Assembly (NCBI RefSeq): GCF_027497235.1
Contig: NZ_CP114902.1
Coordinates: 2,679,501-2,743,500, forward strand
Reading direction: 5' to 3'
Origin: Micromonospora sp. WMMD1128
GTDB taxonomy: Bacteria; Actinomycetota; Actinomycetes; Mycobacteriales; Micromonosporaceae
DNA: 64,000 nt
Within the stretch, counting starts at the first letter, position 1; each line of letters begins with the position of its first letter. Positions 16,579 to 27,148 of the stretch are shown in pieces. The notes under the pieces were generated by a model. That model did not search any database and was not told where the DNA came from. It saw only the letters and a program-made list of their open reading frames with translations. The translations under genes and the position numbers were made by a program.

Positions 16579-19200
16579 TCAGGCGGCGACGCCGAGCGGG
16601 GTGACGGGTGGCGTGGCGGCCACCCGTCGGCTCCGGCGCACCCGTTCGGGCGGGCCGGTCGTCCACCCGAGCGTCGCCGGGACACGCGGCATGACCCCGG
16701 CCCGGACGCCCGGCCCCGTGGCGGGCGCGTCCCGTCCGGTCGCGGCCGTCCGTGGGGGACCGGCCCGGGCGATGCCGGAACCGGCGTACCCAGGTCGTTC
16801 GGGCAGCGTCCCGGTCGCGTCGGACCCGTCCGACCGGGACGGCGGGACGGGCGCCGGTCGGGCCCCTCCACCCGACCGGTGCGACCGTCCCGCCCCGAGC
16901 GGGCAGATCACCCGCTCGTCGGCGTCCGGCGCGGGGACACCGATCCCGGCGCCCGCCGCGGCCCGAGGGCGCGCGGCGGGAGCATCAGCCGGCTGTCCGG
17001 CCGACCGTCGAACCACGAGGGGGCCCGCCCACTCGGGGACCCCGTTGCCGGCTCTGACACCTGGCCGGACGCTCGTGCCCGCTCCGACGTCGGCACCTGC
17101 GCCGCCGCCAGCCACCCGACCGATGCCGACGCCGGCTCCCGGACCGATGCCGACGCCGGCTCCCGGGCCGACGCCGACGCCGGCACCTGCGCCGCCGCCG
17201 GCTCCCGGACCGATGCCGCCGCCGGCCTCCGGACCGATGCCGATGCCCGGCCCCGCCGCCCCGCCTGGCCCGGCGGCCCGGTCGGTCACACCGGAACCCG
17301 TCCCGGCGCCTGGCCGGACGTTCGTGCCCGGTCCGGCGTTCGCGCCCGGACCGGCGTTGGCACGTGCCCTGGTGTCGGCACCCCGGCGGACGAGTGCGCC
17401 AGGTCCGGCGTTGACGCCGGTGCGGGCCACGGCGCGGACATCGACGCGGTCGGGGCGGATCGCCGGGACCGGCCCGACGCCGCTGAGCCGGCGGGCGAAG
17501 TCCGCCCGTACCGCGCGGGTCAGCCGGTGGGCGGCCACCTGGACCACCACCGGCTCGGCGATGGTCCAGTCCGGCGCTTCCGGTCCACCCGTACCCGCGC
17601 CGGCTGCCCGGTCGGCGCGGCGGAGCAGGCCGGTCGCGGCCAGGGCGCGCAGCGCCGGCCCGGACCGCCCGGCCGGCCAGCCGAGCATCCGTTCGACCGT
17701 GCCGGCGGCGAGCGTGCCGCCGAGCGCGGCGCCGGCCATCAGCACCGCGCGCTGCGTACCGTCCAACCGGTCCAGCCGGGCGTCCACCCGCCGGCGTACC
17801 GGGGCGGGGACCCCGGCCGGCTCGTCCGCGGGGTCGGCCGTCGCGTACGCGGCGGCGACGGCCGGGTTGCCGCCGACCAGCGGCAGCAGCCGGGCGGCGA
17901 GCGCGGCGGGCCGTCCGGCCCGGTCGAGCAGGTGCCGCAACAGGCGTCCGGTGTCCCGTGCGCCGAGCGGCGGCAGCCACACCCGGCGGCGACCGCCCGG
18001 GGCGGGCCCCGGGTCGGCCCAGCCGGCGCCATGGGTGACGACCACCGCGAGCGCCAGCCGCCGGTCGCCGGCCGCGACCTGCAACTGGCGTAGGAACCGG
18101 CGCAGCGCCGGCGCGGCCCGGTCCAGGTCGTCCACGGCCACCACGAGCGGGTTGCCCGCGGCGCGGTCGAGCAGCAGCTCACGGCAGGCCGTGGCGGCCC
18201 GGGCCCCGGCCGCCGCGTCGTGCGGCGCGGCGAGGAACGCGGCAAGCGCGGCGCCGCCCACCGCCGTGCCGGACAGCGGACGTACGGTGGCTGCCCGGCC
18301 GGTCGGGTCCGGTGCGAGCAGCGCGCGCACCAGGTCGGCGACTGGCGCGAGGTCCCCGTCGGGGTACGGCGGGCAGTGCGCCACGCACCAGCGCACCGTC
18401 GCGCCGTCCACCGTGGGCACGGCGCGGGTCAACTCGTGCAGGAGCCGACTGCGACCGCTGCCCGGCGGCCCGGTCAGCGAGATCCACCGTGGTCGGCGTT
18501 CCCGCAGCGCACGGGTCACCTCGTCGGCCGCGCCGGCCAGTTCCCGCCGCCGGCCGACGAGCGGCTCGTGGTGCCGGGCCGGCTGGCGCCGGGACACCCC
18601 GGTGACCCGCCACACGTCGAGTGGCACCGCCTTGCCGGCGATCGTCACGGTCGCGAGTCGACGCTGTTCCACGAGCCCGGCGACCGCCCGCCGGGTGCTC
18701 GGGCAGACCACCACCCCGCCGGGTGGCGCGTACGCCTGGAGCCGGGCGGCGGTGGTGATGACCGCGCCGCTCGCCGCGCCGTGGCCGCCGTCGCGGGCGC
18801 CGACGAGGTCGACGAGCACCTCGCCGGTCGCCACGCCGACCCGGACCCGCAGCCGGGTCTCGTCCGGCGTCCGCCGGTCCAGCGCCGCCTGGATCTCGAG
18901 TCCGGCCCGGACCGCCCGGTACGCGTCGAAGCCGTCGCAGTCGTGCGCGCCGAACAGCGCCATCACCGCGTCGCCCACGTATTTCTCCACCACGCCCCGC
19001 CACCGGCGCAGCACTCCGGACACGGTGCCGAAGTAGACCCGTTGCAGCGTCCGGACGTCCTCCGGGTCGAGTCGTTCCACCAGGCCGGTCGAGCCGACGA
19101 TGTCGACGAAGAGCACGGTGACGGTGCGGCGTTCCTCCGGCACCGGCCAGCGCGCCGCGGTGACGGCTTCCCGACTCCCCACGGGCGTGGTGATCAACAT
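16579..19200 (-). CDS. Class III nucleotide cyclase domain fused to an AAA/LAL-type ATPase, with a long Gly/Pro/Ala tail
   Basis: An 873-residue putative regulator. The N-terminal class III cyclase domain has FVDIVGST (metal Asp33) and EKYVGDAVMALFG (Lys73, Asp77), the latter typical of ATP-specific cyclases. An STAND/AAA-like ATPase follows: the P-loop position reads GPPGSGRSRL (244-253), with Arg250 where Lys is expected, and VVAVDDLD (354-360) is the Walker B. From about residue 590 the protein is low-complexity, with repeated GPGAGVGIG units, unlike the helical repeats seen in relatives. ATG 19200 has AAAGGG at 8 bases; GTG 19209 is the alternative. Divergent from the LuxR regulator. Confidence 0.8.
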   Translation of the reverse strand: MLITTPVGSREAVTAARWPVPEERRTVTVLFVDIVGSTGLVERLDPEDVRTLQRVYFGTVSGVLRRWRGVVEKYVGDAVMALFGAHDCDGFDAYRAVRAGLEIQAALDRRTPDETRLRVRVGVATGEVLVDLVGARDGGHGAASGAVITTAARLQAYAPPGGVVVCPSTRRAVAGLVEQRRLATVTIAGKAVPLDVWRVTGVSRRQPARHHEPLVGRRRELAGAADEVTRALRERRPRWISLTGPPGSGRSRLLHELTRAVPTVDGATVRWCVAHCPPYPDGDLAPVADLVRALLAPDPTGRAATVRPLSGTAVGGAALAAFLAAPHDAAAGARAATACRELLLDRAAGNPLVVAVDDLDRAAPALRRFLRQLQVAAGDRRLALAVVVTHGAGWADPGPAPGGRRRVWLPPLGARDTGRLLRHLLDRAGRPAALAARLLPLVGGNPAVAAAYATADPADEPAGVPAPVRRRVDARLDRLDGTQRAVLMAGAALGGTLAAGTVERMLGWPAGRSGPALRALAATGLLRRADRAAGAGTGGPEAPDWTIAEPVVVQVAAHRLTRAVRADFARRLSGVGPVPAIRPDRVDVRAVARTGVNAGPGALVRRGADTRARANAGPGANAGPGTNVRPGAGTGSGVTDRAAGPGGAAGPGIGIGPEAGGGIGPGAGGGAGAGVGVGPGAGVGIGPGAGVGIGRVAGGGAGADVGAGTSVRPGVRAGNGVPEWAGPLVVRRSAGQPADAPAARPRAAAGAGIGVPAPDADERVICPLGAGRSHRSGGGARPAPVPPSRSDGSDATGTLPERPGYAGSGIARAGPPRTAATGRDAPATGPGVRAGVMPRVPATLGWTTGPPERVRRSRRVAATPPVTPLGVAA

Positions 19201-19389
19201 CGCACCCACCCTTTCCCTGGTCCGGTGCCCGACGACCTCCGGACACTGTCACCACCGGGTCCTCGGGGGATCGGTAGGACGACGTATGTCGACCACGCGC
19301 AACCGTTAGTCGTGTTGTCGACGCGAGAGGTACGAGTGGAGCCATAAGGCCGTAGAACGGTCCGGGACCCTGTGACTAGGCTGCGTTCC

Positions 19390-22329
19390 ATGGCCAGCGA
19401 CGTGGACACCGCACCGCTCGTCGGCCGGGCCGGGACCGTGGCGACGTTGCGGTCGGCGCTGCTCGACGGCGTCGCGCCCGGGCACACCGCGGCGGTGTTC
19501 CTCACCGGCGAGAGCGGGGTGGGCAAGACCCGGCTGCTCGCCGAGGTCGGGGACCGGTTGCGGCAGGCCGGCGCGCTGGTGCTCACCGGCACCTGTCTCG
19601 ACATCGGCGACGCCTCGCCGCTGCACCCGGTGCGTCAGGCGTTGCGTCGGCTCGACGCCGACCAGGCCGAGGCGCGCACCACCTCGGCGGTCCGTGGCCT
19701 GCTCCAGGTCTTCGACGAGGAGAATCCCGGTCCGGACGGCGCCGGCGCGCTGCTGGAACGCGTCGCCCAGGGCCTGCACCTGGTGGCCGGCGGTCGGCCT
19801 CTGGTGCTCGTCCTCGACGACCTGCAGTGGGTCGACCGGAGCACCCGCCAGCTCCTGCTCTATCTGCTCGCCGGCCTGGGCGACCTGCAACTGTCGGTGC
19901 TCGCCGCGATCCGCGCCGAGGCGCTGCGGGGCGCGCACCCGCTACGCCGGGTGCTCACCGAGCTGCGCCGGTTGCGCTCGGTCCGGGTGGTCGACCTGCT
20001 GCCGCTGGACCGGGCCGGCACGGACGAGCTGGCCGCCGCGATCGCCGGCGCGCCCCTGCCCCAGGACGCCGCCGACCTGCTGTGGCAGCGCAGCGGCGGC
20101 AACCCGTTCGTGGTGGAGGAGCTGGCCCGTGACCGGCGCGACGGCCGCGACGGTCTCTCCGACACGCTGCGCGAGGTCTTCCTGGACCGGGTCGACGCGC
20201 TGCCCCAGCCGGCGCACGCGGTGGTGCAGGCGGTCGCCGCGGGCGTCGAGCCGGTCGAGCACTGGCTGCTGGGCCAGGTGGTGCGGTTGCCCGAGGACGA
20301 GCTGCTCGACGCGGTGCGCGAGGCGGTGGCGCACCGCCTGCTGGTCGGCGCCGACGAGGGCTACCGGCTGCGGCACCGGCTGGTCGCCGAGATCCTCGCC
20401 GGTGAGCTGCTGCCCGCCGAGCGGGCCGCGCTGCACCGCCGCTACGCCGAGGCGCTCACCGCCGTACCGGCCGAGCTGCACCAGGCCCGGCTGGCCCACC
20501 ACTGGCGGCAGGCCGGCGAGCCGGCCCGGGCGCTGCCGGCGGCGATGGCCGCCGCCCGCGAGGCGGAACGACTGCACGGGTACGCCGAGGCGCACCGCCA
20601 CTGGTCCGCCGCGCTGACCCTGGCGGCCACCCCGCCGCCGGTGCCGTCGGACGGCAGCCGACCCGAGCCGGTCGAGGTGGACCGCGCCGAGCTGCTCAGC
20701 AACGCCGCCGAGGCCGCGCACCACAGTGGCGAGCACGCCCGGGCGCTGAGCCTGCTGGCGGAGCTGTCCGCCGAGCCGACCGGCCCGCCGGCCTGCGCGC
20801 TGCACATCCGGCGGGCCCGCTACCTGGCCGCCGCCGGCCGCTCCGCCCCGGCGGAGGAGGAATACCGGCGGGTGCTCGACTCGGCCGACTGCACCCCGCG
20901 CGAGCGGTGCACGGCCGCGGCCCGGCTGGCCGAGCTGCTGCTGCACCTGGGCCGCTACGCCGAGGCCGGCGACCAGGCCCGGGAGGCGCTCGACCTGGCC
21001 GCCGGGGTGCCCGGCTCCACCTCGGAGGTGGTGCTCGCCAGCGCCGCGCTGGGCTTCAGCGAGGCGTTCCTGGAGGACCCGACCGCCGGGCTGGCGGTGA
21101 TGCGGCGGGCCCTGGACACCGCCGAGCGTTCCGGCCGGCCGGAGGACGTGGCCTGCGCCTACCTGCACCTGGCCGAGTTGCTCACCGGGCCGCTCAACAT
21201 CTGCGAGGAGGGGGTGGTGGTGGCCCGCCGGGGCGCCGAGCGCGTCGCCGAGCTGGGGCTCGGCCGCACCTGGGAGACGCGGCTGCTGGCGGTGGCGACG
21301 AACGGGCTGTTCCGGGTGGGGCAGTGGGCGGAGGCGGAGAAGGTCGTCGCCGCCGCGCTGCGGCACCGCCCGTCCGGCGCGGACGCGGTCGAGCTGCTGC
21401 TGGCCCGCTGCCGGCTCTCCGTCGGGTACGGCGACGTCGAGGCCAGCGACCGCGACCTGGAGGCCGTCGCCACGGTGCTGGCCGGCGGCGGGGCCCGGCA
21501 CGTGCTGCCGATGCTCATCCTGCGCGCCGGGCTGGCGATGTGGCAGGGCCGGCACGACCTGGCCCGGCAGGCCGTCCAGCGGGGCCTGACCGAGAGCCGC
21601 TCCGACGACGTCATCGTGCTGGCCACGCTGGCCTGGCACGGGTTGCGCGCGGAGGCCGAGGCGGCGGCCAGCCGTACGGTCGAGGTGGATCCGACGGCGG
21701 TGCGCCGGCTGCGCGAGGTGGTCGACCGGGTGGCCGGCAAGAGCGAGAAGGCGGGCGCGCCGGTGCGGTACGTCGCCGACGGTTTCCTGGCGCTGTGCGC
21801 CGCCGAGCTGAGCCGGCTGGACGACGGCCGGGGCGATCCGGAGCTGTGGGGTCGCTCCGCCACCGAGTGGGACCGGCGTCACCATCCGTACCCGGCGGCG
21901 TACTCTCGCCTGCGGCAGGCCGAGGCGCTGCTGGCCCGGCGTAGCCGGGTGGCCACCGCCGGCAAGCTGCTGCGCCAGGCGCACGCGATGGCGCTGTCGC
22001 TCGGCGCGGTGCCGTTGAGCGCGGAGATCCGTACGCTGGCCGGCCGGGCCCGGATCACCCTGGAGGACGCGCCGACCCTCGCGCCGGTGCCCCGGCAGCG
22101 GGTGGCGGCGCCGGCCGTGCCGGCGGTGGACGAGTTGGCGGACCTGACCGCGCGGGAGCGGGAGGTGCTCGCCGCGGTGGCCGAGGGGCTGACGAACAAG
22201 GAGATCGGCCAGCGGCTGTTCATCAGCGAGCGGACCATCGGCGTGCACGTGTCGCACATCTTCGACAAGCTCCACGTCCGCACCCGGGTGCAGGCCAGCG
22301 CCATCTTCCTGCGTAACCGGCCGGTATAG
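19390..22329 (+). CDS. Large LuxR-family (LAL) transcriptional regulator with ATPase domain
   Basis: A 979-residue LAL regulator. Walker A GESGVGKT is at 40-47 and Walker B LVLVLDDLQWVD at about 140-151. A long helical TPR-like middle is followed by the C-terminal LuxR helix-turn-helix (LTAREREVLAAVAEGLTNKEIG, continuing to RTIGVHVSHIFDKL). Such proteins are ATP-dependent activators of catabolic or secondary-metabolite genes. ATG 19390 begins six codons after an upstream GTG (19372); neither has a strong ribosome site. It faces the cyclase-ATPase gene across about 190 bases, and the two may be co-regulated. Confidence 0.92.
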   Translation: MASDVDTAPLVGRAGTVATLRSALLDGVAPGHTAAVFLTGESGVGKTRLLAEVGDRLRQAGALVLTGTCLDIGDASPLHPVRQALRRLDADQAEARTTSAVRGLLQVFDEENPGPDGAGALLERVAQGLHLVAGGRPLVLVLDDLQWVDRSTRQLLLYLLAGLGDLQLSVLAAIRAEALRGAHPLRRVLTELRRLRSVRVVDLLPLDRAGTDELAAAIAGAPLPQDAADLLWQRSGGNPFVVEELARDRRDGRDGLSDTLREVFLDRVDALPQPAHAVVQAVAAGVEPVEHWLLGQVVRLPEDELLDAVREAVAHRLLVGADEGYRLRHRLVAEILAGELLPAERAALHRRYAEALTAVPAELHQARLAHHWRQAGEPARALPAAMAAAREAERLHGYAEAHRHWSAALTLAATPPPVPSDGSRPEPVEVDRAELLSNAAEAAHHSGEHARALSLLAELSAEPTGPPACALHIRRARYLAAAGRSAPAEEEYRRVLDSADCTPRERCTAAARLAELLLHLGRYAEAGDQAREALDLAAGVPGSTSEVVLASAALGFSEAFLEDPTAGLAVMRRALDTAERSGRPEDVACAYLHLAELLTGPLNICEEGVVVARRGAERVAELGLGRTWETRLLAVATNGLFRVGQWAEAEKVVAAALRHRPSGADAVELLLARCRLSVGYGDVEASDRDLEAVATVLAGGGARHVLPMLILRAGLAMWQGRHDLARQAVQRGLTESRSDDVIVLATLAWHGLRAEAEAAASRTVEVDPTAVRRLREVVDRVAGKSEKAGAPVRYVADGFLALCAAELSRLDDGRGDPELWGRSATEWDRRHHPYPAAYSRLRQAEALLARRSRVATAGKLLRQAHAMALSLGAVPLSAEIRTLAGRARITLEDAPTLAPVPRQRVAAPAVPAVDELADLTAREREVLAAVAEGLTNKEIGQRLFISERTIGVHVSHIFDKLHVRTRVQASAIFLRNRPV

Positions 22330-22441
22330 ACGTACGTCGGCAATACGTCGTTCTACTGATCCGACGCGTGTCCGGCGGCTGGCAGGCTGTCCGACGGAAT
22401 CGGGTGGCGTCGTGGGGGGCGCCGACCATCGTGGAGGAGAG

Positions 22442-23212
22442 ATGACCGAACCGGTCTGGGGTCCCGTGCACCAGGACATCGTCGGGCTGCTCGCCGACCA
22501 CCCCGCCGACGTGCCGGCGGTCGTCGACCATCTCACCAAGTTGCAGGACCTGCTGGTCCGGCTCCCGCCGTTGGAGGCGAGCTGCCCGCTTGCCGACTTC
22601 AACCGGCTCTATCTGGTCATCACCAGCACCGTGCTCGACGGCCTCTACGAGGACCGGTTCGTGGACCCGGCGTTCCTGGCCCGGCTCGACGTGGAGTTCG
22701 CCGCCCGCTACTTCGAGGCGTTGCGGTTCTGGACCGACGCCAGCCCGAGCACGCCGCGAGCCTGGTCGTGCCTGTTCAAGCGGATGCGCGGCCCGGACGC
22801 CCGGCCGCTGCCGTCGGCCGCCGCCGGGGTGAACGCGCACATCAACTACGACCTGCCGTTCGCGTTGGTGACCACGCTGGAGAGCCTGGAGTCCGAGCCG
22901 GTCGACGGCAGCGACCAGCACCGCGACTACCTGGAGATCAACAAGATCTTCGCCGAGCGGATCCCGGACCTGCGCCGCGGCTACCTGGACCACTGGCAAC
23001 TCATGATCGACATGGTGAACGGCGACATCGACGACTGGTACCAGGGCGAGCTGGTGGAATACACCCGCAACGTGGCCTGGCGCAACGCGCAGAAGATCTG
23101 GCACTGCCGCCACGACCCGCACGCCCGCGAGTGTGAGCGGACGCGGCTGGACGACAACGCCGCGCTGCTCGGCCGGCTGTTGCTGTCGCCCCTCGGGGCG
23201 TTCCTGCAATAG
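22442..23212 (+). CDS. DUF5995 family protein
   Basis: A 256-residue protein of the uncharacterised DUF5995 family. It has the pattern [21 protein letters not shown], then [13 protein letters not shown] and a C-terminal [12 protein letters not shown]. The family is common in actinomycetes and its function is not established; conserved His/Asn/Asp in the NAHINYDL segment could bind metal. ATG 22442 follows GGAGGAGAG. Monocistronic by appearance: a strong hairpin lies just after the stop. Confidence 0.82.
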   Translation: MTEPVWGPVHQDIVGLLADHPADVPAVVDHLTKLQDLLVRLPPLEASCPLADFNRLYLVITSTVLDGLYEDRFVDPAFLARLDVEFAARYFEALRFWTDASPSTPRAWSCLFKRMRGPDARPLPSAAAGVNAHINYDLPFALVTTLESLESEPVDGSDQHRDYLEINKIFAERIPDLRRGYLDHWQLMIDMVNGDIDDWYQGELVEYTRNVAWRNAQKIWHCRHDPHARECERTRLDDNAALLGRLLLSPLGAFLQ

Positions 23213-23223
23213 CCGGGACGGGG

Positions 23224-23262
23224 GGTCCCCGCGTCCCGCCGTCCGGGCGCGGGACGCGGGGA
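23224..23262 (+). terminator. Hairpin terminator after DUF5995 gene
   Basis: Perfect 15-bp stem (23224-23238 with 23248-23262, GTCCCCGCGTCCCGC and complement), 9-base loop, 12 bases past the stop codon. Confidence 0.75.
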
Positions 23263-23337
23263 CGCCGTCCGACTCGTTCCCTTCCCCGATCCGGCATTCC
23301 GGCGGGACGTGACCCGGGCACCGCCTACCGTCGGGTC

Positions 23338-25434
23338 ATGGCGCAGGCACGGGACGGGGAGCGGCCCCGGCGTACGCGGGACCGGCGCCGCGAGGCGCAC
23401 GACGCCGCCGCGGCCCGAGCCGGCCACCACGCCGAGCCCGGCGAACGGGCCGGCCTGGTCCCCGGCGCCCTGCCGGAGCGGGTCGACACGCCGGCCCGGC
23501 CCACCGCTCCGGCCGACCGGCTGCACCGTTGGCTGTTCCAGCACCGGGTCGAGCCGGTCGGCCCGGAGATACGGGAACACCAGTCCCGGGCCCACCCCTG
23601 GTGGCAGGTGATGTGCCTGACCGGCGTCGACTACTTCTCCACCCTGTCCTACCTGCCCGGCATCGCCGCGGTCGCGGCCGGCGCGCTCAGCCCGCTGGCC
23701 ACCCTGCTGATCGTGGCGCTGACCCTGTTCGGGATGCTGCCGATGTATCGGCGGGTGGCCCGGGAGAGCCCGCACGGGCAGGGCTCGGTGGCCATGCTGG
23801 AGCGGCTGCTGCCGTTCTGGCGCGGCAAGATATTCGTGCTGGTGCTGCTCGGCTTCGTGGCCACCTCGTGGATCATCACGATCACGCTCTCCGCCGCCGA
23901 CGCCACCGTGCACCTGCTGGAGAACCCGGTCCTGCCCGCGTCGTTCCCGCACGGCGCCACCGCCGCGGTGCTGGTGACCGTGGTGTTGCTGCTGGTCCTC
24001 GGCGGCGTGTTCCTGCTCGGGTTCAGCGAGGCCGTGCAGGTCGCCATCCCGCTCGTGGTGGTCTTCCTCGGGTTGAACGCGGTGGTGGTGGTCGCGGGTC
24101 TCACCGAGATCGCCGCGGCACCCGGGCTGCTCGCCGACTGGACCGGCCGGCTGACCCGGGTCGGCGGCGCCGGGGACGTGCTGGCCACAAGCGTGCTCGC
24201 CTTCCCGTTGCTGGTGCTGGGCCTGTCCGGCTTCGAGACCGGGGTGAGCATGATGCCGTTGGTGCGGGGTGACGGCGCGGACCCGGAGCGCCGGCTGGCC
24301 GCCCGGATCCGCAGCACCCGGCGGCTGCTCACCACGGCCGCCCTGATCATGTCGGTGTACCTGGTCACCACCACGTTCGTCACCACCGTGCTGATCCCGC
24401 CGGCCGCCTTCGCCCCGGGCGGGGCCGCCAACGGCCGGGCGCTGGCATACCTCGCGCACCGGCACCTGGGCGAGGCGTTCGGCACCGTCTACGACATCAG
24501 CAGCGTGCTCATCCTCTGGTTCGCCGGCGCCTCGGCGATGGCCGGGCTGATCAACATCGTGCCGCGCTACCTGCCCTCGTACGGGATGGCGCCGGAGTGG
24601 GGACGGGCGGTCCGCCCGGTCGTGCTCGTCTACACCGCGATCAGCATCGCGATCACCGTCGCGTTCTCCGCCGACGTGAACGCCCAGGCCGGCGCCTACG
24701 CCACCGGCATCCTGGCGATGATGGTCTCCGGCGCGATCGCGGTGACCATCTCCGCGCTGCGCGGCCGGCACCGGGCCGCCGCGACCGGATTCGCGGTGCT
24801 CACCGCCGTGCTGTTGTACGCGCTGGCGGAGAACGTCGTGGCGAAACCCGACGGCATCACCATCTCCGGGTTCTTCATCGCCGGGATCATCGCGGTCTCG
24901 CTGATCTCCCGGGTGACCCGGACCACCGAGCTGCGCGCCGAGCGGATCGAGTTCGACGGCGCGGCCCGGCGGTTCGTCGACGAGTCCGTCGCCCGGGACG
25001 GGCGGCTGCACCTGATCGCCAACAAGCGGCAGCGCGGATCGGTGAAGGAGTACCGGGTCAAGGAGCGGGCGCAGCGGTCGATGAATCCGGTGCCCGGCGC
25101 CGCCGACGTGATCTTCCTGGAGATCGACGTGAGCGACCCGTCGCAGTTCAGCCAGGTGTTGCGGGTGCACGGGGTGGAGGTCGGCGGACACCGCATCCTG
25201 CGTGCCGGCAGCCCGGCCGCGCCGAACGCGATCGCGGCGATCCTGCTCGCGCTGCGCGACGCCACCGGGGTGCGCCCGCACTGCCACTTCGAGTGGTCGG
25301 AGGGCAACCCGATCGCGCACCTGTTGCGCTACCTGATCCTGGGGCGCGGCGACACCCCGCCGGTGGTCCGCGAGATCATCCGCAAGTCCGAGCCCGACCG
25401 CACCCGTAGGCCGGGCATTCACGTCGGTGGTTGA
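23338..25434 (+). CDS. APC-family amino acid permease with large cytoplasmic tails
   Basis: A 698-residue transporter. About 85 polar, Arg-rich residues precede [21 protein letters not shown], the first membrane helix of APC-type permeases. Roughly 12 helices run to about residue 530 (including [11 protein letters not shown] and [21 protein letters not shown]). A 165-residue cytoplasmic domain follows, with [14 protein letters not shown] and [18 protein letters not shown]. The substrate is unknown; amino acids or K+ are possible by relation. ATG 23338. The palindromic repeat at 25436 starts right after the stop and may serve as terminator. Confidence 0.87.
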   Translation: MAQARDGERPRRTRDRRREAHDAAAARAGHHAEPGERAGLVPGALPERVDTPARPTAPADRLHRWLFQHRVEPVGPEIREHQSRAHPWWQVMCLTGVDYFSTLSYLPGIAAVAAGALSPLATLLIVALTLFGMLPMYRRVARESPHGQGSVAMLERLLPFWRGKIFVLVLLGFVATSWIITITLSAADATVHLLENPVLPASFPHGATAAVLVTVVLLLVLGGVFLLGFSEAVQVAIPLVVVFLGLNAVVVVAGLTEIAAAPGLLADWTGRLTRVGGAGDVLATSVLAFPLLVLGLSGFETGVSMMPLVRGDGADPERRLAARIRSTRRLLTTAALIMSVYLVTTTFVTTVLIPPAAFAPGGAANGRALAYLAHRHLGEAFGTVYDISSVLILWFAGASAMAGLINIVPRYLPSYGMAPEWGRAVRPVVLVYTAISIAITVAFSADVNAQAGAYATGILAMMVSGAIAVTISALRGRHRAAATGFAVLTAVLLYALAENVVAKPDGITISGFFIAGIIAVSLISRVTRTTELRAERIEFDGAARRFVDESVARDGRLHLIANKRQRGSVKEYRVKERAQRSMNPVPGAADVIFLEIDVSDPSQFSQVLRVHGVEVGGHRILRAGSPAAPNAIAAILLALRDATGVRPHCHFEWSEGNPIAHLLRYLILGRGDTPPVVREIIRKSEPDRTRRPGIHVGG

Positions 25435-25435
25435 G

Positions 25436-25494
25436 GTGTAAGGAGGGGGCCCCGGTTAACGCATTCGGTAGAGGAGGGGGCCCTTCTTAACACC
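25436..25494. repeat. Second copy of the paired GGAGGGGGCCCC-type palindromic repeat
   Basis: Same two-unit structure as at 16403-16460 (AAGGAGGGGGCCCC ... TTAACGCATTCGGTAGAGG ... TTAACACC). It lies directly after the permease stop. Confidence 0.85.
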
Positions 25495-25560
25495 CCACGC
25501 CTAGAACCCAGCCTCCTAGGATGGCCTAGGGGTGGTGACGGTGGGTACCAGGGACACGAA

Positions 25561-25598
25561 CCGGCCCGCGCCCGCCGAGATGGGCGGGCGCGGGCCGG
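25561..25598 (-). terminator. Hairpin terminator of the small minus-strand gene
   Basis: Perfect 16-bp stem (25561-25576 with 25583-25598, CCGGCCCGCGCCCGCC and complement), 6-base loop, 21 bases beyond the stop of the 68-residue membrane protein gene. Confidence 0.75.
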
Positions 25599-25619
25599 GG
25601 AGAGTGCGGTTGAGGCGGC

Positions 25620-25826
25620 CTACTTGGACGGCTCGGGAAGCTTGCAGTCGATCTTCGGGTTGGCGCCGATGTAGTTCAGCGGGCCGGCCACGATGGTGAC
25701 CAGGATCGTGCCGGCCTCCGCGCAGTTCGTCTCGTCGTTGCCGTAGTAGCCGCGCTGCCCGGCGGCGATGGCGCCGATGATGAGCCAGATGACGACCAGG
25801 ACGCCGAGTATCGAGGTGCCGCGCAT
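25620..25826 (-). CDS. Small single-pass membrane protein
   Basis: A 68-residue protein: ATG 25826 with GGAGG upstream, an N-terminal hydrophobic helix (TSILGVLVVIWLIIGAIAAG), then a short outer segment with two cysteines (ETNCAEAG, KIDCKLPEPSK) and a second hydrophobic stretch (TILVTIVAGPLNYIG). I do not recognise its function. It has its own terminator and a leader of about 120 bases. Confidence 0.78.
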   Translation of the reverse strand: MRGTSILGVLVVIWLIIGAIAAGQRGYYGNDETNCAEAGTILVTIVAGPLNYIGANPKIDCKLPEPSK

Positions 25827-25945
25827 CAGTTGCCTCCACTGGGGTTGTGGTGGATTCGAGGTGCAGGGCATGTACCCCGCGGGGGTTGTCCGCCAAACGG
25901 GCGCCCCCGTCCCGTGCGGCCGATTCCGATTACCGGTGTCGTGGT

Positions 25946-27148
25946 TCAATGCGGTGGCGCCGGTTCCTCCGGCGGGCGGCCACGGCTGCGCCGGTGGTCG
26001 GCGACGGCCACCCCGGCCAGCACCAGCAGAGCGCCGCCGGCGGCGTACACCGGGGCGAGGAACGCCAGCGCCGGCGCGATGGCGAGCAGTGCCAGGACGC
26101 CGCCCGGGCGCGACCACGACACCCGGCTGAACACCTCGTACTCGAAGGCGGCCCGACCGGCCAGGAACAGTGCCGGGCCCCCGAGGATGACCGCCAACCA
26201 GGCCGGCGGGGTCCGCCCGGTCGGTTCCAGCAGCACCAGGTCGAAGCCGGCCGCCGTGGTCACCACGCCGGCCACCATCAGCAGATGGGTGTACGGGGCG
26301 GTGTTCAGGAACCGGCTCGGTTGGTTGGACCGCGCGATGGCGTCCGGCAGCAGCTCCCCGGACCGGTGCACGTAGATGCGCCAGAGCAGCAGCGTGACGC
26401 CGAACGAGATGGTGAACGCGGCGATGTTCTCCACCTCGGAGTGATACCGGCTGAACACGGTGCCGGAGACCAGCACGGCGTCGCCGAGCGCGATGATGAA
26501 GAACTGCTGGTAACGCTCGGACAGATGCTCGGCGGTCACGTTGCGCTGGGCGTCCGGCACCGCGCCGAGGCCGGGCACCGGATACGCCAGCCGGAAGCCC
26601 AGGTAGTCGACGGCCAGCGCCGCCGCCCAGAACCACATCCGGGCGATACCGTGCGCGGCGAGCGCCCCGACGAGCCACGGCACCGCCGACACCGCGAACC
26701 AGACAAAGACCCGGATGGCTCGGCGGCGGGTCTGCGGCTCGCGATGAACCGCCGGCATGAGGAACAGCCCGCGTCCGAGATGGATCGCGACGTACGTGCC
26801 GGCGAAGATCAGCCCACGGGCGCCGAACGCCTCCGGGATGGCGGTGGTCATCAGCAGCGCGCCGAACATGGCCGCCACCACCAGCAGCTTGATCTCGGCG
26901 CGCTGCGGATCGTAGAGGTCGGTGACCAGGGTGGTGATCGCCCAGATCCACCAGATGGCCATCAGCATGATCAGCGACTGCGCGGCCCGTTCCCAACCGA
27001 CCGCGCCCACCAGGTAACGCGAGATCAGGGCGAGCGCCACCACGTACACCAGGTCGAAGAAGAGTTCCAGCAGCGTCACCCGGCGCGACGCCTCGGGATC
27101 GCGGACCGGCGGTCGCCGGCCGGCGGGCTCCGGCGTCGCGGTGGGCAC
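25946..27148 (-). CDS. ltrA: Low temperature requirement protein A (LtrA)
   Basis: A 400-residue membrane protein of the LtrA family. The diagnostic N-terminal VTLLELFFDLVYVVAL, then WWIWAITTLVTDLYDPQ and the central HLSERYQQFFIIALGDAVL are present, with 10-12 helices. Its molecular role is not settled. ATG 27148 lies after a leader with no other gene. Length is typical. Confidence 0.92.
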   Translation of the reverse strand: MPTATPEPAGRRPPVRDPEASRRVTLLELFFDLVYVVALALISRYLVGAVGWERAAQSLIMLMAIWWIWAITTLVTDLYDPQRAEIKLLVVAAMFGALLMTTAIPEAFGARGLIFAGTYVAIHLGRGLFLMPAVHREPQTRRRAIRVFVWFAVSAVPWLVGALAAHGIARMWFWAAALAVDYLGFRLAYPVPGLGAVPDAQRNVTAEHLSERYQQFFIIALGDAVLVSGTVFSRYHSEVENIAAFTISFGVTLLLWRIYVHRSGELLPDAIARSNQPSRFLNTAPYTHLLMVAGVVTTAAGFDLVLLEPTGRTPPAWLAVILGGPALFLAGRAAFEYEVFSRVSWSRPGGVLALLAIAPALAFLAPVYAAGGALLVLAGVAVADHRRSRGRPPEEPAPPH

